Of a stretch of 64,000 nt of DNA, positions 8,662-19,127 are shown piece by piece (the stretch's first letter is position 1; every line of letters starts with the position of its first letter). The translations under genes were made by a program, and so were the position numbers. Source of the DNA: Shinella yambaruensis (lineage in GTDB: Bacteria; Pseudomonadota; Alphaproteobacteria; Rhizobiales; Rhizobiaceae); contig NZ_JALJCK010000002.1 of the NCBI RefSeq assembly GCF_022899355.1, forward strand, positions 620,001-684,000, written 5' to 3'. The notes beneath the pieces were generated by a model. That model did no database searches, was not told the origin of the DNA, and was given only the letters and a program-made list of their open reading frames with translations.

Positions 8662-9581
8662 GTGAAGCCGCTTGCCGTCGTCGGAAACGTCAATGTCGAC
8701 CTGATCATGGGGCCGGCCGCGCCCTGGCCGCAGCCGGGCACGGAAAGCATCGTCGATCATGACGAGCTGCGCGTCGGCGGCTCGGCGGGCAATGCCGCGC
8801 TCGCCTGGATGGCGCTCGGCACGCCCTTCGAGATCTCCGCCAGCATTGGCCGCGACCAGTTCGGCGTGTGGCTTGCGAACGGGTTCGGCGCGCATGCGAA
8901 GAACTGGCCGGTGCATGACGACAGCACGACGCTCTCCGTCGGCATCACCCATCCGGACGGCGAGCGCACCTTCTTCACGACGCGCGGGCACCTGCCGCTG
9001 TTCAGCCTGGAGGATGTCTTCGCGGTGCTCGACGGGCCGCGGCTTGCCGGCGGCATCGTGCTCCTGTGCGGCTCCTTCCTGACGGAGAAGCTGGTGGAGG
9101 ATTACGACCGGTTCTTCGACTGGGCGGATCGCCACGCCATCGCCGTCGCCCTCGATACCGGCTGGCCGCTGGAGGGCTGGACGGAGACGAACAGACGGGC
9201 GGCGAAAGGCTGGCTGTCGCGCTGCCGGATCGCGCTGTTCAACGAGGTGGAGACCACCAGCCTTGCCGGCGTTGCCGATCCCGCCGAGGCCGGGCGCATC
9301 CTGCGGCAGGGCATGCCGGACGGGGGCATCGTCGTCGTCAAGTGCGGCCCGAAGGGGGCGATCGCCGTGGATGCCGACGACCGGGTTGTCCGCGCTGCGG
9401 CGCCTTCCGTGCGGGTCGTCGATACGATCGGCGCGGGCGACGTCTTCAACGCCGCCTTCCTCGCCGCGCATGCGGCCGGGGAGGCGCTGCAGGCGAGCCT
9501 TGCCGCCGGCACGGCGGTGGCCTCGCGCGCCATTTCCACCCATCCCCGAAGCTACGCACCGACCGCGCAGGACGTTCCGGC

Positions 9582-9585
<4 letters not shown>
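8662..9585 (+). CDS. PfkB-family carbohydrate kinase
   Basis: Ribokinase-like sugar kinase of 307 residues starting at GTG right after the SIS stop. It carries the N-terminal substrate loop (GNVNVDLIMG; GGSAGNAALAWMALG) and the C-terminal anion-hole signature DTIGAGDVFNAAFL, whose GAGD Asp is the catalytic base. In frl and fra operons a kinase of this family phosphorylates the fructosamine before the SIS deglycase acts. The four-base overlap with the ATPase gene keeps it in the operon. Confidence 0.85.
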
Positions 9586-10646
<1,061 letters not shown>

Positions 10647-10649
10647 CCG

Positions 10650-11555
10650 TTATTTCGCCGCGCTAAAGGCCTCTGCGATGGCGGAATAGACGCGGATCAT
10701 CGCCTGCGCGCCGCCGGCGGCGATGTAGAAGTCGCCGGACGGCAGGTAGACGACCTGGTCCTTCTTCCACGCCGCCGTCTCGGCGACCAGCTCGTTGTCG
10801 AGCGTGATCCTGGCATTCTGCTCGTTGGAGCCGATCGCGGCGGCGCGATCGAGCACGATCAGCCAGTCCGGGTTCGCCTCGCGGATGAACTCGAACGACA
10901 CCGCCTCGCCATGCGTCGCCGCCTCCACCTCGGTGATCGCCGGCGGGAGGTCGAGCGAGCGGTGCAGCCAGCCGAAGCGCGAGCCGGGGCCGTAGGCGGT
11001 GACCTTCGGCCCGTTGGTCATGACGATCAGCGCCTTGCCCTTGCCGGCAACCGCGGCGCGGGCCGTTTCGATGGCGCTGTCCAGGTCCTTGCGGGCGGCC
11101 TCGGCTTCGGCCTCCTTGCCGAACAGGTGGCCGTAGGTGGCGATGCGCGCACGCGCCTGGTCGACGAGGTCGTCGCCGTCCATCGTCATGTCGATGGCCG
11201 GGGCCACCTTGGCCGCGGCCTCCACCTTGGTGGAGGAACGGCCGCCGAGGATGATGAGATCGGGGGCAAGCGCGCTCAGCGCCTCGAGGTCCGGCTCGAA
11301 GATGTCGCCGACCGCGCTCGCGCCGTCCTTCAGGTGCGACAGCTCCCTCAGGTAGAGATTGGACGGCAGGCCCGCCGGCTTCACGCCGAGCTTGTCCAGC
11401 GTGTCGATGGCCGCGATGTCGAAGACGGCGACGGTGGTGACGGGCGTTGCCACGGTCTTGCGGCCGGCGGCCGTGTCGATTTCCACATCGGCGGCGCCGG
11501 CAACGCCGGCGGCAAGCAGGACGGCCGCGAGGGCAAGGGATTTCAGGCGTTTCAT
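10650..11555 (-). CDS. Iron-siderophore ABC transporter binding protein (copy 1)
   Basis: Periplasmic FepB/FatB/CeuE-type protein of 301 residues with signal peptide (KRLKSLALAAVLLAAGVAGA). The start at 11555 was preferred over an upstream GTG because the signal peptide follows directly. It lies 44 bp downstream of the TonB-dependent receptor and is probably cotranscribed with fecI-fecR-receptor. The last 130 residues look about 80% identical to the binding protein at 21168-22070, for example the shared GKGKALIVMTNGPKV and YGPGSRFGW. No permease genes adjoin this copy; it may use the permease set at 22067-24733. Confidence 0.87.
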   Translation of the reverse strand: MKRLKSLALAAVLLAAGVAGAADVEIDTAAGRKTVATPVTTVAVFDIAAIDTLDKLGVKPAGLPSNLYLRELSHLKDGASAVGDIFEPDLEALSALAPDLIILGGRSSTKVEAAAKVAPAIDMTMDGDDLVDQARARIATYGHLFGKEAEAEAARKDLDSAIETARAAVAGKGKALIVMTNGPKVTAYGPGSRFGWLHRSLDLPPAITEVEAATHGEAVSFEFIREANPDWLIVLDRAAAIGSNEQNARITLDNELVAETAAWKKDQVVYLPSGDFYIAAGGAQAMIRVYSAIAEAFSAAK

Positions 11556-11599
11556 GTCTGTCTCCGATAAGGCCCCGGCGGTCGGCCGGGGCCATGTCA

Positions 11600-13909
11600 T
11601 CAGAACGTGGCGCGCAGGCTGACGAGGAACGCGCGTCCCGGCTGGTAGAGCGGCTTCACCTCGCCGAATTCCTGGCCATAGGTCGCGCGGTCGGCATAGG
11701 TCTCGTTGAAGATGTTCTTCACCTCGGCGCGCAGCGTCAGGTTCTGGTGGCTCGGCGGCTTGTATTCGACGAAGCTGTTGACGACCTGGTAGGCCTTGAA
11801 GGCCGGGCTGCCGTCCGGAACCTTGTCGTATTTCGGCGCGATCTCGATATCGCCGCCGACGGTGAGGCCCCAGTCGGCGAAGGTGTGGGCGGCGGAGACC
11901 GTGATGATCTCGCCGACCGGCGTCGTGAGGTAGGTGCCGGTATCGGAATCGGCCGGCTTGCCGTCGATCAGCGTGTCGATATTGGCATATTTCACGCGGA
12001 TGTAGCCGTCCGTCCAGTCATAGCCGGCACCGATGGAGAAACCCTCGGATTCGACCTGCCGTGCCGCATAGGCATAGGCGTATCGGGCGGCGCGCGCATT
12101 CTCCATTTCCGTGCGGAAGATGGAGCCTTCGATGCTGAAGCCCTGATATTTCGCGAGAAGGCCGACCGTATAGTTGTCGGATGTGGTCGGCTCCGGCTCC
12201 GGGAGATAGGTCCAGGCCGGGTTCATGATGAAGTTTTCCGCCAGCGGAATGCCGGCCCAGACATGGGAATAGCCGGCTTTTGCCGTCAGGAAGTCCGCAA
12301 TGAGGTCGTATTCACCGGAAATATTGCCGCTGAGGCCGGAATTGTCGAATTCCTGGCCGCCCGTGCCGGTGAACCACTGGTGATCCGCCCGCCCGCCGAA
12401 GGAGAGGCGCGCACGTTCGAAGGGCTCCAGCCGTGCCTGGACATAGGCGCCGAGATTGCTCGCCTTTTCCGTCGCCGGCTCGAAAATGTCCTCGAGCTCC
12501 GCCCTGTCGCGATAGAAGTCGACGCCCGCCGTGACGGTGCCGAGATCGAAATGGAAGCGGTTCTCGAACTTGCCGTTGAACGTGTCCGTCGCGCCGGCCA
12601 CCGGATAGGTTTCCGGATTGGTTCCCGGCCTCAGGAAAACCGTCGTGCCGACCTTCGTCCGGCCATAGGCGAGCACCAGCTTGGGATCCCACCAGCCCTC
12701 GGGCGTCGTGTCCGTATAGGTGAAGACCGTGTTGGTGCGGTTGAGCTCGTAGTCGCGCACCAGCGGTTCCCAGGGCTTCGCCCCGGTTGTCGTGCCCATA
12801 TTGGCGCGGAACGGGCGCGGCGCCTCGTCCTTGATCGCCTCATGGCTGAGCTCGACGCGGTCGCCGCTTTCGAATTCATAGGCGATTTTGCCGATGCCGC
12901 TCTGGAAATGGGTGCGCGTGCCGAGCACCTCGTCGCCATTGCCGGCGGAAAACTCCTGGCCGCGGCCGATGTTGAAATAGCCGAGATATTCGAAACCGTC
13001 CTGCTTGCCGAAGGTCGAAAGGCCTGTGGTGAAGATGTTGCCGTTGGTGTTGAAGCCGGAGTGGACGAAGCCGCCGTAACCGTTGCCCTGGAGGAAATCG
13101 CCGACATCCTTGGTCTCGTAGACGATGGAGCCCGCAAGCGCGCCCGGGCCGGCATCGGCCGGTGCCACGCCCTCGTCGACGCTGACGGCCTTCAGCAGCG
13201 TCGGGTCGATCAGCGTCGTTGCATTGTGGTGGAAGACCTTGTTGTTCTGGCGGCTGCCGTCGATGGAGATCGCAAGGTTGGTTTCCTCTATGCCGTTGAC
13301 ATAGACCTTCTGCGACATGGGCAGCGAGGAGCCGACCTTGACGCTCGGCTCCTCGCGGAAGACGTCCTGGATGGTGGCGGGGTTCTTGCGTTCGAGGTCC
13401 CTGGCGGAAATGTTCAGCTCGCTGACGTCGCCCTCGCCGACCTTTTCGCCCTCCACCGTGATCCGGTCGAGCGTCGTCGATCCGTCTTCCACGGAACCGG
13501 TGACGAGCGGGGAGAGATGCGCGGCGGTGACGATCGCCGTGCCGTCGGTGGTGACCGAATGGCGCGTGTCTGTGCCTTCGAGAAGGCGGGCAAGCGCCTC
13601 CTGCGGCGTAAACGCGCCCTTGACCGGCCGGGATGTCAGCCCGCGCGAGGTGGCGGCGGCAAGCGAGACCTGCAGGCCGGATTGCCGGCCGAAAGCGTTG
13701 AGCGCGCCCGCCAGCGGCTGGGCGGGAATATCGAATGCCATGGTGCCGACGCGGGCGGATTTCGCCTGGGCGGCCGCCGGCTGCAGGACCGCCTGCGGCA
13801 GGCTGAAGACGAGCGCGGCGGCGGTGGAGACCATCAGCCTGGCCATGAAGACGGTGCGCGTGCGCGCCCCGGCGCGCGACGTGGTCGATCGATCGATATG
13901 CAAACGCAT
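11600..13909 (-). CDS. TonB-dependent outer-membrane receptor with STN signalling domain
   Basis: Outer-membrane receptor of 769 residues. The N-terminus has a signal peptide, then an STN domain (about residues 55-110, starting FDIPAQPLAGALNAFGRQSG), a TonB box-like stretch, a plug with YVNGIEETNLAISIDG, and a barrel ending in aromatic F (VSLRATF). An STN domain is the part that contacts FecR across the periplasm, and fecR and fecI lie directly upstream in the same orientation, so the receptor is both transporter and sensor. A ferric siderophore or haem is the probable ligand; which one cannot be said. Confidence 0.88.
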   Translation of the reverse strand: MRLHIDRSTTSRAGARTRTVFMARLMVSTAAALVFSLPQAVLQPAAAQAKSARVGTMAFDIPAQPLAGALNAFGRQSGLQVSLAAATSRGLTSRPVKGAFTPQEALARLLEGTDTRHSVTTDGTAIVTAAHLSPLVTGSVEDGSTTLDRITVEGEKVGEGDVSELNISARDLERKNPATIQDVFREEPSVKVGSSLPMSQKVYVNGIEETNLAISIDGSRQNNKVFHHNATTLIDPTLLKAVSVDEGVAPADAGPGALAGSIVYETKDVGDFLQGNGYGGFVHSGFNTNGNIFTTGLSTFGKQDGFEYLGYFNIGRGQEFSAGNGDEVLGTRTHFQSGIGKIAYEFESGDRVELSHEAIKDEAPRPFRANMGTTTGAKPWEPLVRDYELNRTNTVFTYTDTTPEGWWDPKLVLAYGRTKVGTTVFLRPGTNPETYPVAGATDTFNGKFENRFHFDLGTVTAGVDFYRDRAELEDIFEPATEKASNLGAYVQARLEPFERARLSFGGRADHQWFTGTGGQEFDNSGLSGNISGEYDLIADFLTAKAGYSHVWAGIPLAENFIMNPAWTYLPEPEPTTSDNYTVGLLAKYQGFSIEGSIFRTEMENARAARYAYAYAARQVESEGFSIGAGYDWTDGYIRVKYANIDTLIDGKPADSDTGTYLTTPVGEIITVSAAHTFADWGLTVGGDIEIAPKYDKVPDGSPAFKAYQVVNSFVEYKPPSHQNLTLRAEVKNIFNETYADRATYGQEFGEVKPLYQPGRAFLVSLRATF

Positions 13910-13967
13910 TTTACCCCCGGTATATCCTCGGGATGCGCCGCCCCTGAAGCGCGCATTCCCGGTGCAG

Positions 13968-13993
13968 AGACGATCGCCTCGGGAATCTTTTTC
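13968..13993 (-). promoter_or_regulatory. Possible ECF-sigma promoter of the STN receptor
   Basis: On the minus strand GAAAAA (13993-13988) and CGTCT (13972-13968) are separated by 15 bp, 58 bp upstream of the receptor start. CGTC-containing -10 elements with an A-rich -35 are common for ECF sigma factors, and a FecI-type sigma gene lies just upstream. One weak match is not proof. Confidence 0.25.
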
Positions 13994-14041
13994 ACGCTTC
14001 CGGCAAATTTCCTGAATTTTTCGGAAAACTTTCCGAAAGGC

Positions 14042-15049
14042 TCAGTAGCGCGAGACGATCCGGGTATAGGAGGAGATGGAACGCACCTTGCCGCCATGGG
14101 GTTTTACCAGCGCCTTCAGCGCCCGGTCGGGATCACGGAGGTCGTAGAGGCCGGTGACGCGCTGGCGGCCGAGCGTGCGGTCCGGCACGCTGATCCAGGC
14201 GGAATGGTAGCGTTGCAGGCGCGCGACGACGCTGTCGACGGTGACGTCGTTGACGAAGAGCAGGCCGCTCCGCCAGGCGCCGATCTCCTCCAGCGGAACC
14301 GTCGCGCGGGTGATCGCGCCGGTCGCGCCATCGACCGTCGCCATGTCGCCCGGCGCCATTTCGGCAACGGCATGCGTTTCGCCCTCGCCGGAAATGCCGA
14401 CCACGCCGCGGGCGAGCTGCACCGTCGTCGCGGCGTCGTCGAGCGCCACGTCGAAGGCCGTGCCGAGCACGACGACCCGGGCATTGCCGGCCTCCACGGT
14501 GAAGGGGCGCCTGCCGTCATGCGCCACGTCGAAGAAGGCCTGACCGGCAAGGAGGCGCACATGGCGACCCTCCGGCGTCAGCTCGACGTCGATGGCACTG
14601 TCGGCGGACAGGTTCACGGCGCTGCCGTCGGCGAGCGTCACCATCCGGCTTTCGCCGGTGCCGGTGCGGAAATCGGCCTGCAGCCAGATCATCAGGGCAG
14701 GGGCGGCGAGCACGAAGAGGAGCGCGGCGGCAAGGGCGAGGGCGATGCCCGCCGCAAGGGGCTTGCGGCTGCGGCGGGGCAGGGTCGCGACCGGGCGGGC
14801 CGGCCACAGGTCGGCATGGCGCGGCCGCACCTCGCCGAGGGCGTCCCATGCCTTCAGCGCGTCGCGCCAGGCGGCGCGGTTGATCTCCGCGCGCGCGAGC
14901 CAGTCCTCCACGTCCCGGGCGGCCTGCGGACAATCGGGATCGGCCTTCAGCCGCAGCAGCCAGTCCATGGCCTCTTCGATCGCGCGGCGCTTTTCGCTGT
15001 CGTCCTGAATCAAGTTCTTACCCGTGCCCCGGCTCCCCATGCCGCGCAT
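14042..15049 (-). CDS. fecR: FecR-family anti-sigma/sensor protein
   Basis: Inner-membrane regulator of 335 residues. An N-terminal cytoplasmic sigma-binding segment (WLARAEINRAAWRDALKAWD) is followed by a single membrane helix at about residues 97-121 after basic RRSRK. The periplasmic FecR domain includes GESRMVTLADGSAVNLSADS and VTVDSVVARLQRYH. It is expected to pass the receptor's ligand signal to the FecI sigma factor, whose gene ends 57 bp upstream. Confidence 0.88.
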   Translation of the reverse strand: MRGMGSRGTGKNLIQDDSEKRRAIEEAMDWLLRLKADPDCPQAARDVEDWLARAEINRAAWRDALKAWDALGEVRPRHADLWPARPVATLPRRSRKPLAAGIALALAAALLFVLAAPALMIWLQADFRTGTGESRMVTLADGSAVNLSADSAIDVELTPEGRHVRLLAGQAFFDVAHDGRRPFTVEAGNARVVVLGTAFDVALDDAATTVQLARGVVGISGEGETHAVAEMAPGDMATVDGATGAITRATVPLEEIGAWRSGLLFVNDVTVDSVVARLQRYHSAWISVPDRTLGRQRVTGLYDLRDPDRALKALVKPHGGKVRSISSYTRIVSRY

Positions 15050-15106
15050 GGCGTTCTAGCCGAATATCAGATTGCTGCGTAGGGACGATTTGCGCGCGGA
15101 TTTTTT

Positions 15107-15619
15107 TCACGGGGCGCCATTGCCGAGCCGAAGCGCGATCTCCACCAGCGCGGCGCGGACATGGCGGTGGGCGGTGGCGACGGAGATGCCGAGATGGGCG
15201 GCGACTTCCTCCAGCGTATAGCCCCCGAAACGGTGCATCTCGAGCGCCACGCGCACGTCCAGCGGAAACCGGTCGAGCACCTCGGCGATCGCCCGCACCT
15301 CGTCGGAGACGAGCACGGTCTCCTCCGGTGTCTCGACAGCGCGGGGCATGGACCAGAACGGCGGCTCGCTGTCCTGTTCCCTCATCTCGATCCTGCGCCG
15401 CTTGATGAGGTCGAGGCAGAGATTGCGCACGATGCGGTAGAGATAGGCGAGCGTCTGGCCGGCGGAGGCGCCATAGGTGTTGGCCGGCGAAAAGCGCAGG
15501 AAGGCATCCTGCACGATATCCTCCGCCGCCTCGCGCGAACCGAGGATCCGCGTCGCATAACGGACGAGGGCAGGGCGGTGGGCGGCGTAGAGCAGCGAGG
15601 TGGCATCTCCCTCCTTCAC
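15107..15619 (-). CDS. fecI: FecI-type ECF sigma factor
   Basis: RNA polymerase sigma-70 factor of 170 residues with region 2 (ILGSREAAEDIVQDAFLRF; YLYRIVRNLCLDLIKRRR) and region 4 (LDRFPLDVRVALEMHRFGG; YTLEEVAAHLGISVATAHRH). The start is GTG. It opens the minus-strand fecI-fecR-receptor-binding-protein cluster. A TGA-N9-TCA box lies about 185 bp upstream, suggesting iron repression by RirA with ligand activation through FecR. Confidence 0.88.
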   Translation of the reverse strand: MKEGDATSLLYAAHRPALVRYATRILGSREAAEDIVQDAFLRFSPANTYGASAGQTLAYLYRIVRNLCLDLIKRRRIEMREQDSEPPFWSMPRAVETPEETVLVSDEVRAIAEVLDRFPLDVRVALEMHRFGGYTLEEVAAHLGISVATAHRHVRAALVEIALRLGNGAP

Positions 15620-15801
15620 GGTGCGGCCTCTTCGATGCGGCTCCAGCGGGAGGCGGTGGGCGGAACGCCGCCCCGGCGCGTCACGCTGCGCGCCAGAACC
15701 TCTCCCGTCCGCCTTCCGGCATCGCCGCGCGTCGCCGCCATTGCCAACCCTTCAGAATCGCCGCGCCCCGGGCGGCGGCCGTGTGTCCATGAGACATAGC
15801 T

Positions 15802-15826
15802 TAACTTGATTTATCAGGTCAAGTTT
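15802..15826. promoter_or_regulatory. Iron-responsive operator (RirA-type box)
   Basis: A 7-bp inverted repeat AACTTGA (15803-15809) / TCAAGTT (15819-15825) contains TGA-N9-TCA, the rhizobial iron-responsive operator recognised by RirA. It lies between fecI and the 3' end of the AraC gene. The flanking bases (ATAG before, TATCGCCGGC after) resemble those around the second box at 16848-16864. Confidence 0.7.
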
Positions 15827-15848
15827 ATCGCCGGCAAGCGGCCGCCCG

Positions 15849-16742
15849 TCACGCCCGCCGGTGCTTGGGCGTCACGCCATAGGCCTTCTTGAAGGCCGTG
15901 GTGAAGCTCGATGGGTTGCGGTAGCCGGCAAGGTAGGCGGCCTGCGAGATCGGAATGCCGTCCCGCTCCAGCGCGGCGCGTGCCGTTTCCAGCCGCTCCT
16001 GGCGGATGAAGTCCGACACGGTCGTGCCGAAATGCTCCTTGAAATGGCGCTGGATGGAGGAGGTGCTGATGCCGACATCCCGCGCGATGCGGTCGAGCGT
16101 CAGGTCCTCGCAGACATGGGCGAGGATATAGTCGCGCACCTTCTCGCCCTGCCGGCGACTGAGCGCCGTCGGCTGGTGCGGTTCTGTCGCATCGGCCTCG
16201 ACGAGAACCGAGCAGGCCTGACACATGATGTCGAAGGCGTGCGAATTGCGGTAGAGCGTCAGGAGTTCGCCCGCCATCGTGCCCGGTGGCTTGAGGATGT
16301 GCTCGGCGATCTGGATGAGGTGGCGGTTCGGGGCGAAGCTGAACTCGGCGAGATGCCGGGCGAAGAAGGCGCGCAGCTTCGGCATGCTCGTCGGTTGCGA
16401 ACGTATCAGCCGGTCGACCCACGGCAGCGGCGCGGAGATCATCACCTTGCGCAGCGGCGTCGTGCTTTCGTTGACGAACTGCAGCTTGCAGTCCCGCCCG
16501 ACATTCAGCATGAAGACGGTCGGCTCCGGGTTTGCCGCATCGCCCGCATCGATGCGGAAATGTTCCCCGTCCATCACGAAATGCTGCCGGCCCTGCAGGA
16601 GGACCATGATCAGGAATTTCGGCCAGACGTCGTAGAGATTGTCGTCCGGCGTGCAGCTTGCCGGGCCATCCATGGCGCCGACGAACAGGTGCTGGGGAAC
16701 TTCCGGTTTGATCCTGATGTTCAAGACGCCGCCCTCTTGCAT
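15849..16742 (-). CDS. AraC-family regulator of siderophore uptake (PchR-like)
   Basis: Regulator of 297 residues with a ligand-sensing N-terminal half and two C-terminal helix-turn-helix motifs (LTLDRIARDVGISTSSIQRH; ISQAAYLAGYRNPSSFTTAF). AAAGGCG precedes the ATG. It diverges from a TonB receptor gene, and the intergenic region holds a tandem 21-bp repeat and an iron box. AraC proteins in this setting usually activate receptor genes when the ferric siderophore is inside the cell. The role comes from context. Confidence 0.85.
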   Translation of the reverse strand: MQEGGVLNIRIKPEVPQHLFVGAMDGPASCTPDDNLYDVWPKFLIMVLLQGRQHFVMDGEHFRIDAGDAANPEPTVFMLNVGRDCKLQFVNESTTPLRKVMISAPLPWVDRLIRSQPTSMPKLRAFFARHLAEFSFAPNRHLIQIAEHILKPPGTMAGELLTLYRNSHAFDIMCQACSVLVEADATEPHQPTALSRRQGEKVRDYILAHVCEDLTLDRIARDVGISTSSIQRHFKEHFGTTVSDFIRQERLETARAALERDGIPISQAAYLAGYRNPSSFTTAFKKAYGVTPKHRRA

Positions 16743-16779
16743 CGCCTTTTTCCGCGCGAACTGACCCCGGCTGCCGCTT

Positions 16780-16821
16780 CCGCAAAGTTTTCTGCGGTCT
16801 CCGCGAAAGTCTTTGCGGTCG
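16780..16821. promoter_or_regulatory. Tandem 21-bp direct repeat, likely AraC operator
   Basis: Two adjoining 21-bp units (16780-16800 and 16801-16821) agree at 15 positions. Each begins CCGC, has an A-rich then T-rich centre and ends TGCGGTC. A 21-bp period is two DNA turns, the geometry used by AraC-type dimers. The repeat sits between the AraC gene and the divergent receptor gene, upstream of the iron box. Confidence 0.55.
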
Positions 16822-16847
16822 ACAGCCGATCCAAGCTACTGGCATAG

Positions 16848-16864
16848 TTGACTTCGTTAATCAA
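16848..16864. promoter_or_regulatory. Iron-responsive operator (RirA-type box)
   Basis: TTGACTTCGTTAATCAA is a TGA-N9-TCA box with 4-bp arms (TTGA/TCAA), matching the rhizobial iron-responsive operator. It lies 35 bp before the receptor start at 16899 and about 105 bp from the AraC start, so it could repress both divergent promoters in iron-replete cells. Confidence 0.7.
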
Positions 16865-16898
16865 GTTTAATCGCCGGCCGTCGCGCCGGCCTTGTCGT

Positions 16899-19127
16899 AT
16901 GTGGGTTCAGGAAATGTGGGGCACTCTTTCGCCGTCGATCGGACAACGTCGTATCATGCTGCTTGCCGCGGCCAGCGTCCTGGCGCTGAACGCGGCCGTC
17001 GCGCAGGAACAAGGGACCGGCCAGGCGACAGGCCAGGGCAACACGGTGCTGGAGGCGGTGGTCATCGAGGGCGGCGCCGGCGAGCGGGGCGACGGGCCGG
17101 TTGACGGCTACGTCGCGAAGAAGAGCCTTGCCGGCACCAAGACGGATACGCCCGTTTCCCGGACGCCGCAGACCGTCAGCGTCGTCTCCAGGGAACAGAT
17201 CGAGGACCAGAGCGCCCAGTCCGTCGCCGAGGCGCTGCGCTATACGCCTGGCGTCCTTACCGAGTACCGCGGCGCCTCCAACCTGCGCGACGAGCTTTTC
17301 GTGCGCGGCTTCTACTACGTGCCGAAATATCTCGACGGCCTGTTCCTCGGCGGCGACCTCTCCTATGCGAAGATCGATCCCTATCTCTTGGAGCGCGTGG
17401 AGCTGATCTCGGGCCCCGCCTCGGTCCTTTATGGCCAGGCCAATCCCGGCGGCATCGTCAACATGGTCAGCAAGAAGCCGACCGATACGCCGCTGCGCGC
17501 GGTGGAGCTTTCGGTCGGCACGGACAAGTACCTCTCCGCCGGCTTCGACATCTCCGACACGTTCGACGACGTCTTCAGCTACCGCATCGCGGCGAAGGGC
17601 CTCCGGCGCGACCTGCAGGAGGACCATGCGAAGAACCGCTCCTTCGCCGTCGCGCCGTCCTTCACCTGGTCGCCGGACGAGGGCACCTCGCTGACCATCC
17701 TCGGCGGCTACCAGAACGAACCGGATGCAGGCTACCGCAACTTCCTCGATGCGGCCGGCACCGTCACGCCGATCCCGGGCTTCGGCTTCGTGCCGCGTGA
17801 CTTCTTCGTGTCCGATCCGGATTTCGAGCGTTCGGAACGCAAGCAGGCCTGGATCGGCTACGAGTTCAAGCATGAATTCAACGACAATCTCACCTTCCGC
17901 CAGAATGCCCGCTACCACCATGTCGATTGGCTGCACCATACGCTGGTCTATGGCAGCGCCAGCCCCGATCCGGTGACCGGGAACAACACGATCGTCAGCC
18001 GCTCGGCGAGCGGCGGCACGGACACCTGGAACCAGTTCACCATCGACAACCAGATCGAGGCGACATTCTCGACGGGCGCGGCCGAGCACACGCTGCTCGG
18101 CGGCGTGGACTACCAGTACCGCACGCGTGATTACAAATGGGGCCGCGCCGCCGGGCCGAGCATCGACCTTGCCGACCCGCGCTACGGCGACTTCGACTTC
18201 TCGTCGCTGGTACTCGCAACCACCGACCTTCAGGACCTGACGGCCCGTCAGGTGGGTGTCTACCTGCAGGACCAGGTGGAGATCGGCGCCTTGAACCTTC
18301 TCGCCGGTATCCGCTACGACCGGGCCAAGACCGAGATCGACGACCGGCTGGGCACCAACGACCAGTCCTATGACGACGGCGCCTTCACCTGGCGCGCCGG
18401 GGCGCTCTATGCCTTCGACAACGGCCTCTCGCCCTATGTCAGCTATGCGACCTCCTTCGAGCCGGCGCTCTACCTGCCGCCGGCCGGCAGCTCGGCCTTC
18501 TCGCCCACGACGGCCGGGCAGTTCGAGGTCGGCGTCAAATATGCCCCGGAAGGCTCTGGCCTGCTGCTGACGGCCGCCTATTACGACCTGAGGCAGAAGG
18601 ACGTGGTGGCCGGCGCCTGGGACCCGGATCTCGGCCAGGTGGTTTATTCGCAGGTCGGCAAGATCCACAACCGCGGCATCGAGCTTTCCGCCCGGGCGGA
18701 GGTGACGAACAACCTCTCGCTGATCGCCGGCTACAGCTATATCGACTCGATCGTCAAGGAATCCGTCAATACGGGCGAAGTCGGCAAGATGCCGGCCCGC
18801 ATTCCGCAGCATCAGGCCTCGCTCTGGGCGACCTACACGGCCGATGAGGGCGCGCTGGAGGGGCTGACCGTCGGCGGGGGCCTGCGTTATATCGGCACGA
18901 GCTGGGGCGATGGCGGCAATTCGTTCAAGGTCGGCGCCGTCACGCTGTTCGACGCCATGGCCTCCTACGATTTCGGCGCGAAGAGCCCGGAGCTGAAGGG
19001 CCTGTCCCTGCAGCTCAACGTCAAGAATATCGGCGACGAGCGCTACGTCGCCTCCTGCGCCAGCGCCTATGCCTGCTTCTATGGCGAAGGCCGCAGCATC
19101 GTCGCGACGCTGAAGAAGGAATGGTGA
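16899..19127 (+). CDS. TonB-dependent siderophore receptor (FhuA/ferrichrome type)
   Basis: Outer-membrane receptor of about 742 residues without an STN domain. After a signal peptide (RRIMLLAAASVLALNAAVAQ) come the TonB-contact and plug region (SRTPQTVSVVSREQIEDQSA; RGFYYVPKYLDGLF; ELISGPASVLYGQANPGGIV) and a barrel ending in KKEW. The plug motif is typical of hydroxamate/catecholate siderophore receptors. The start is uncertain: ATGs at 16899 and 16914 both lack a strong ribosome-binding site. It heads a seven-gene iron operon, and its TGA overlaps the esterase ATG. Confidence 0.88.
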   Translation: MWVQEMWGTLSPSIGQRRIMLLAAASVLALNAAVAQEQGTGQATGQGNTVLEAVVIEGGAGERGDGPVDGYVAKKSLAGTKTDTPVSRTPQTVSVVSREQIEDQSAQSVAEALRYTPGVLTEYRGASNLRDELFVRGFYYVPKYLDGLFLGGDLSYAKIDPYLLERVELISGPASVLYGQANPGGIVNMVSKKPTDTPLRAVELSVGTDKYLSAGFDISDTFDDVFSYRIAAKGLRRDLQEDHAKNRSFAVAPSFTWSPDEGTSLTILGGYQNEPDAGYRNFLDAAGTVTPIPGFGFVPRDFFVSDPDFERSERKQAWIGYEFKHEFNDNLTFRQNARYHHVDWLHHTLVYGSASPDPVTGNNTIVSRSASGGTDTWNQFTIDNQIEATFSTGAAEHTLLGGVDYQYRTRDYKWGRAAGPSIDLADPRYGDFDFSSLVLATTDLQDLTARQVGVYLQDQVEIGALNLLAGIRYDRAKTEIDDRLGTNDQSYDDGAFTWRAGALYAFDNGLSPYVSYATSFEPALYLPPAGSSAFSPTTAGQFEVGVKYAPEGSGLLLTAAYYDLRQKDVVAGAWDPDLGQVVYSQVGKIHNRGIELSARAEVTNNLSLIAGYSYIDSIVKESVNTGEVGKMPARIPQHQASLWATYTADEGALEGLTVGGGLRYIGTSWGDGGNSFKVGAVTLFDAMASYDFGAKSPELKGLSLQLNVKNIGDERYVASCASAYACFYGEGRSIVATLKKEW

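Noticed and set aside
11447-15082. Open reading frame of over 1,200 codons on the plus strand
   Set aside because: It runs antisense to a clear receptor, FecR and binding-protein set. Long antisense frames are expected at this GC content and codon bias.
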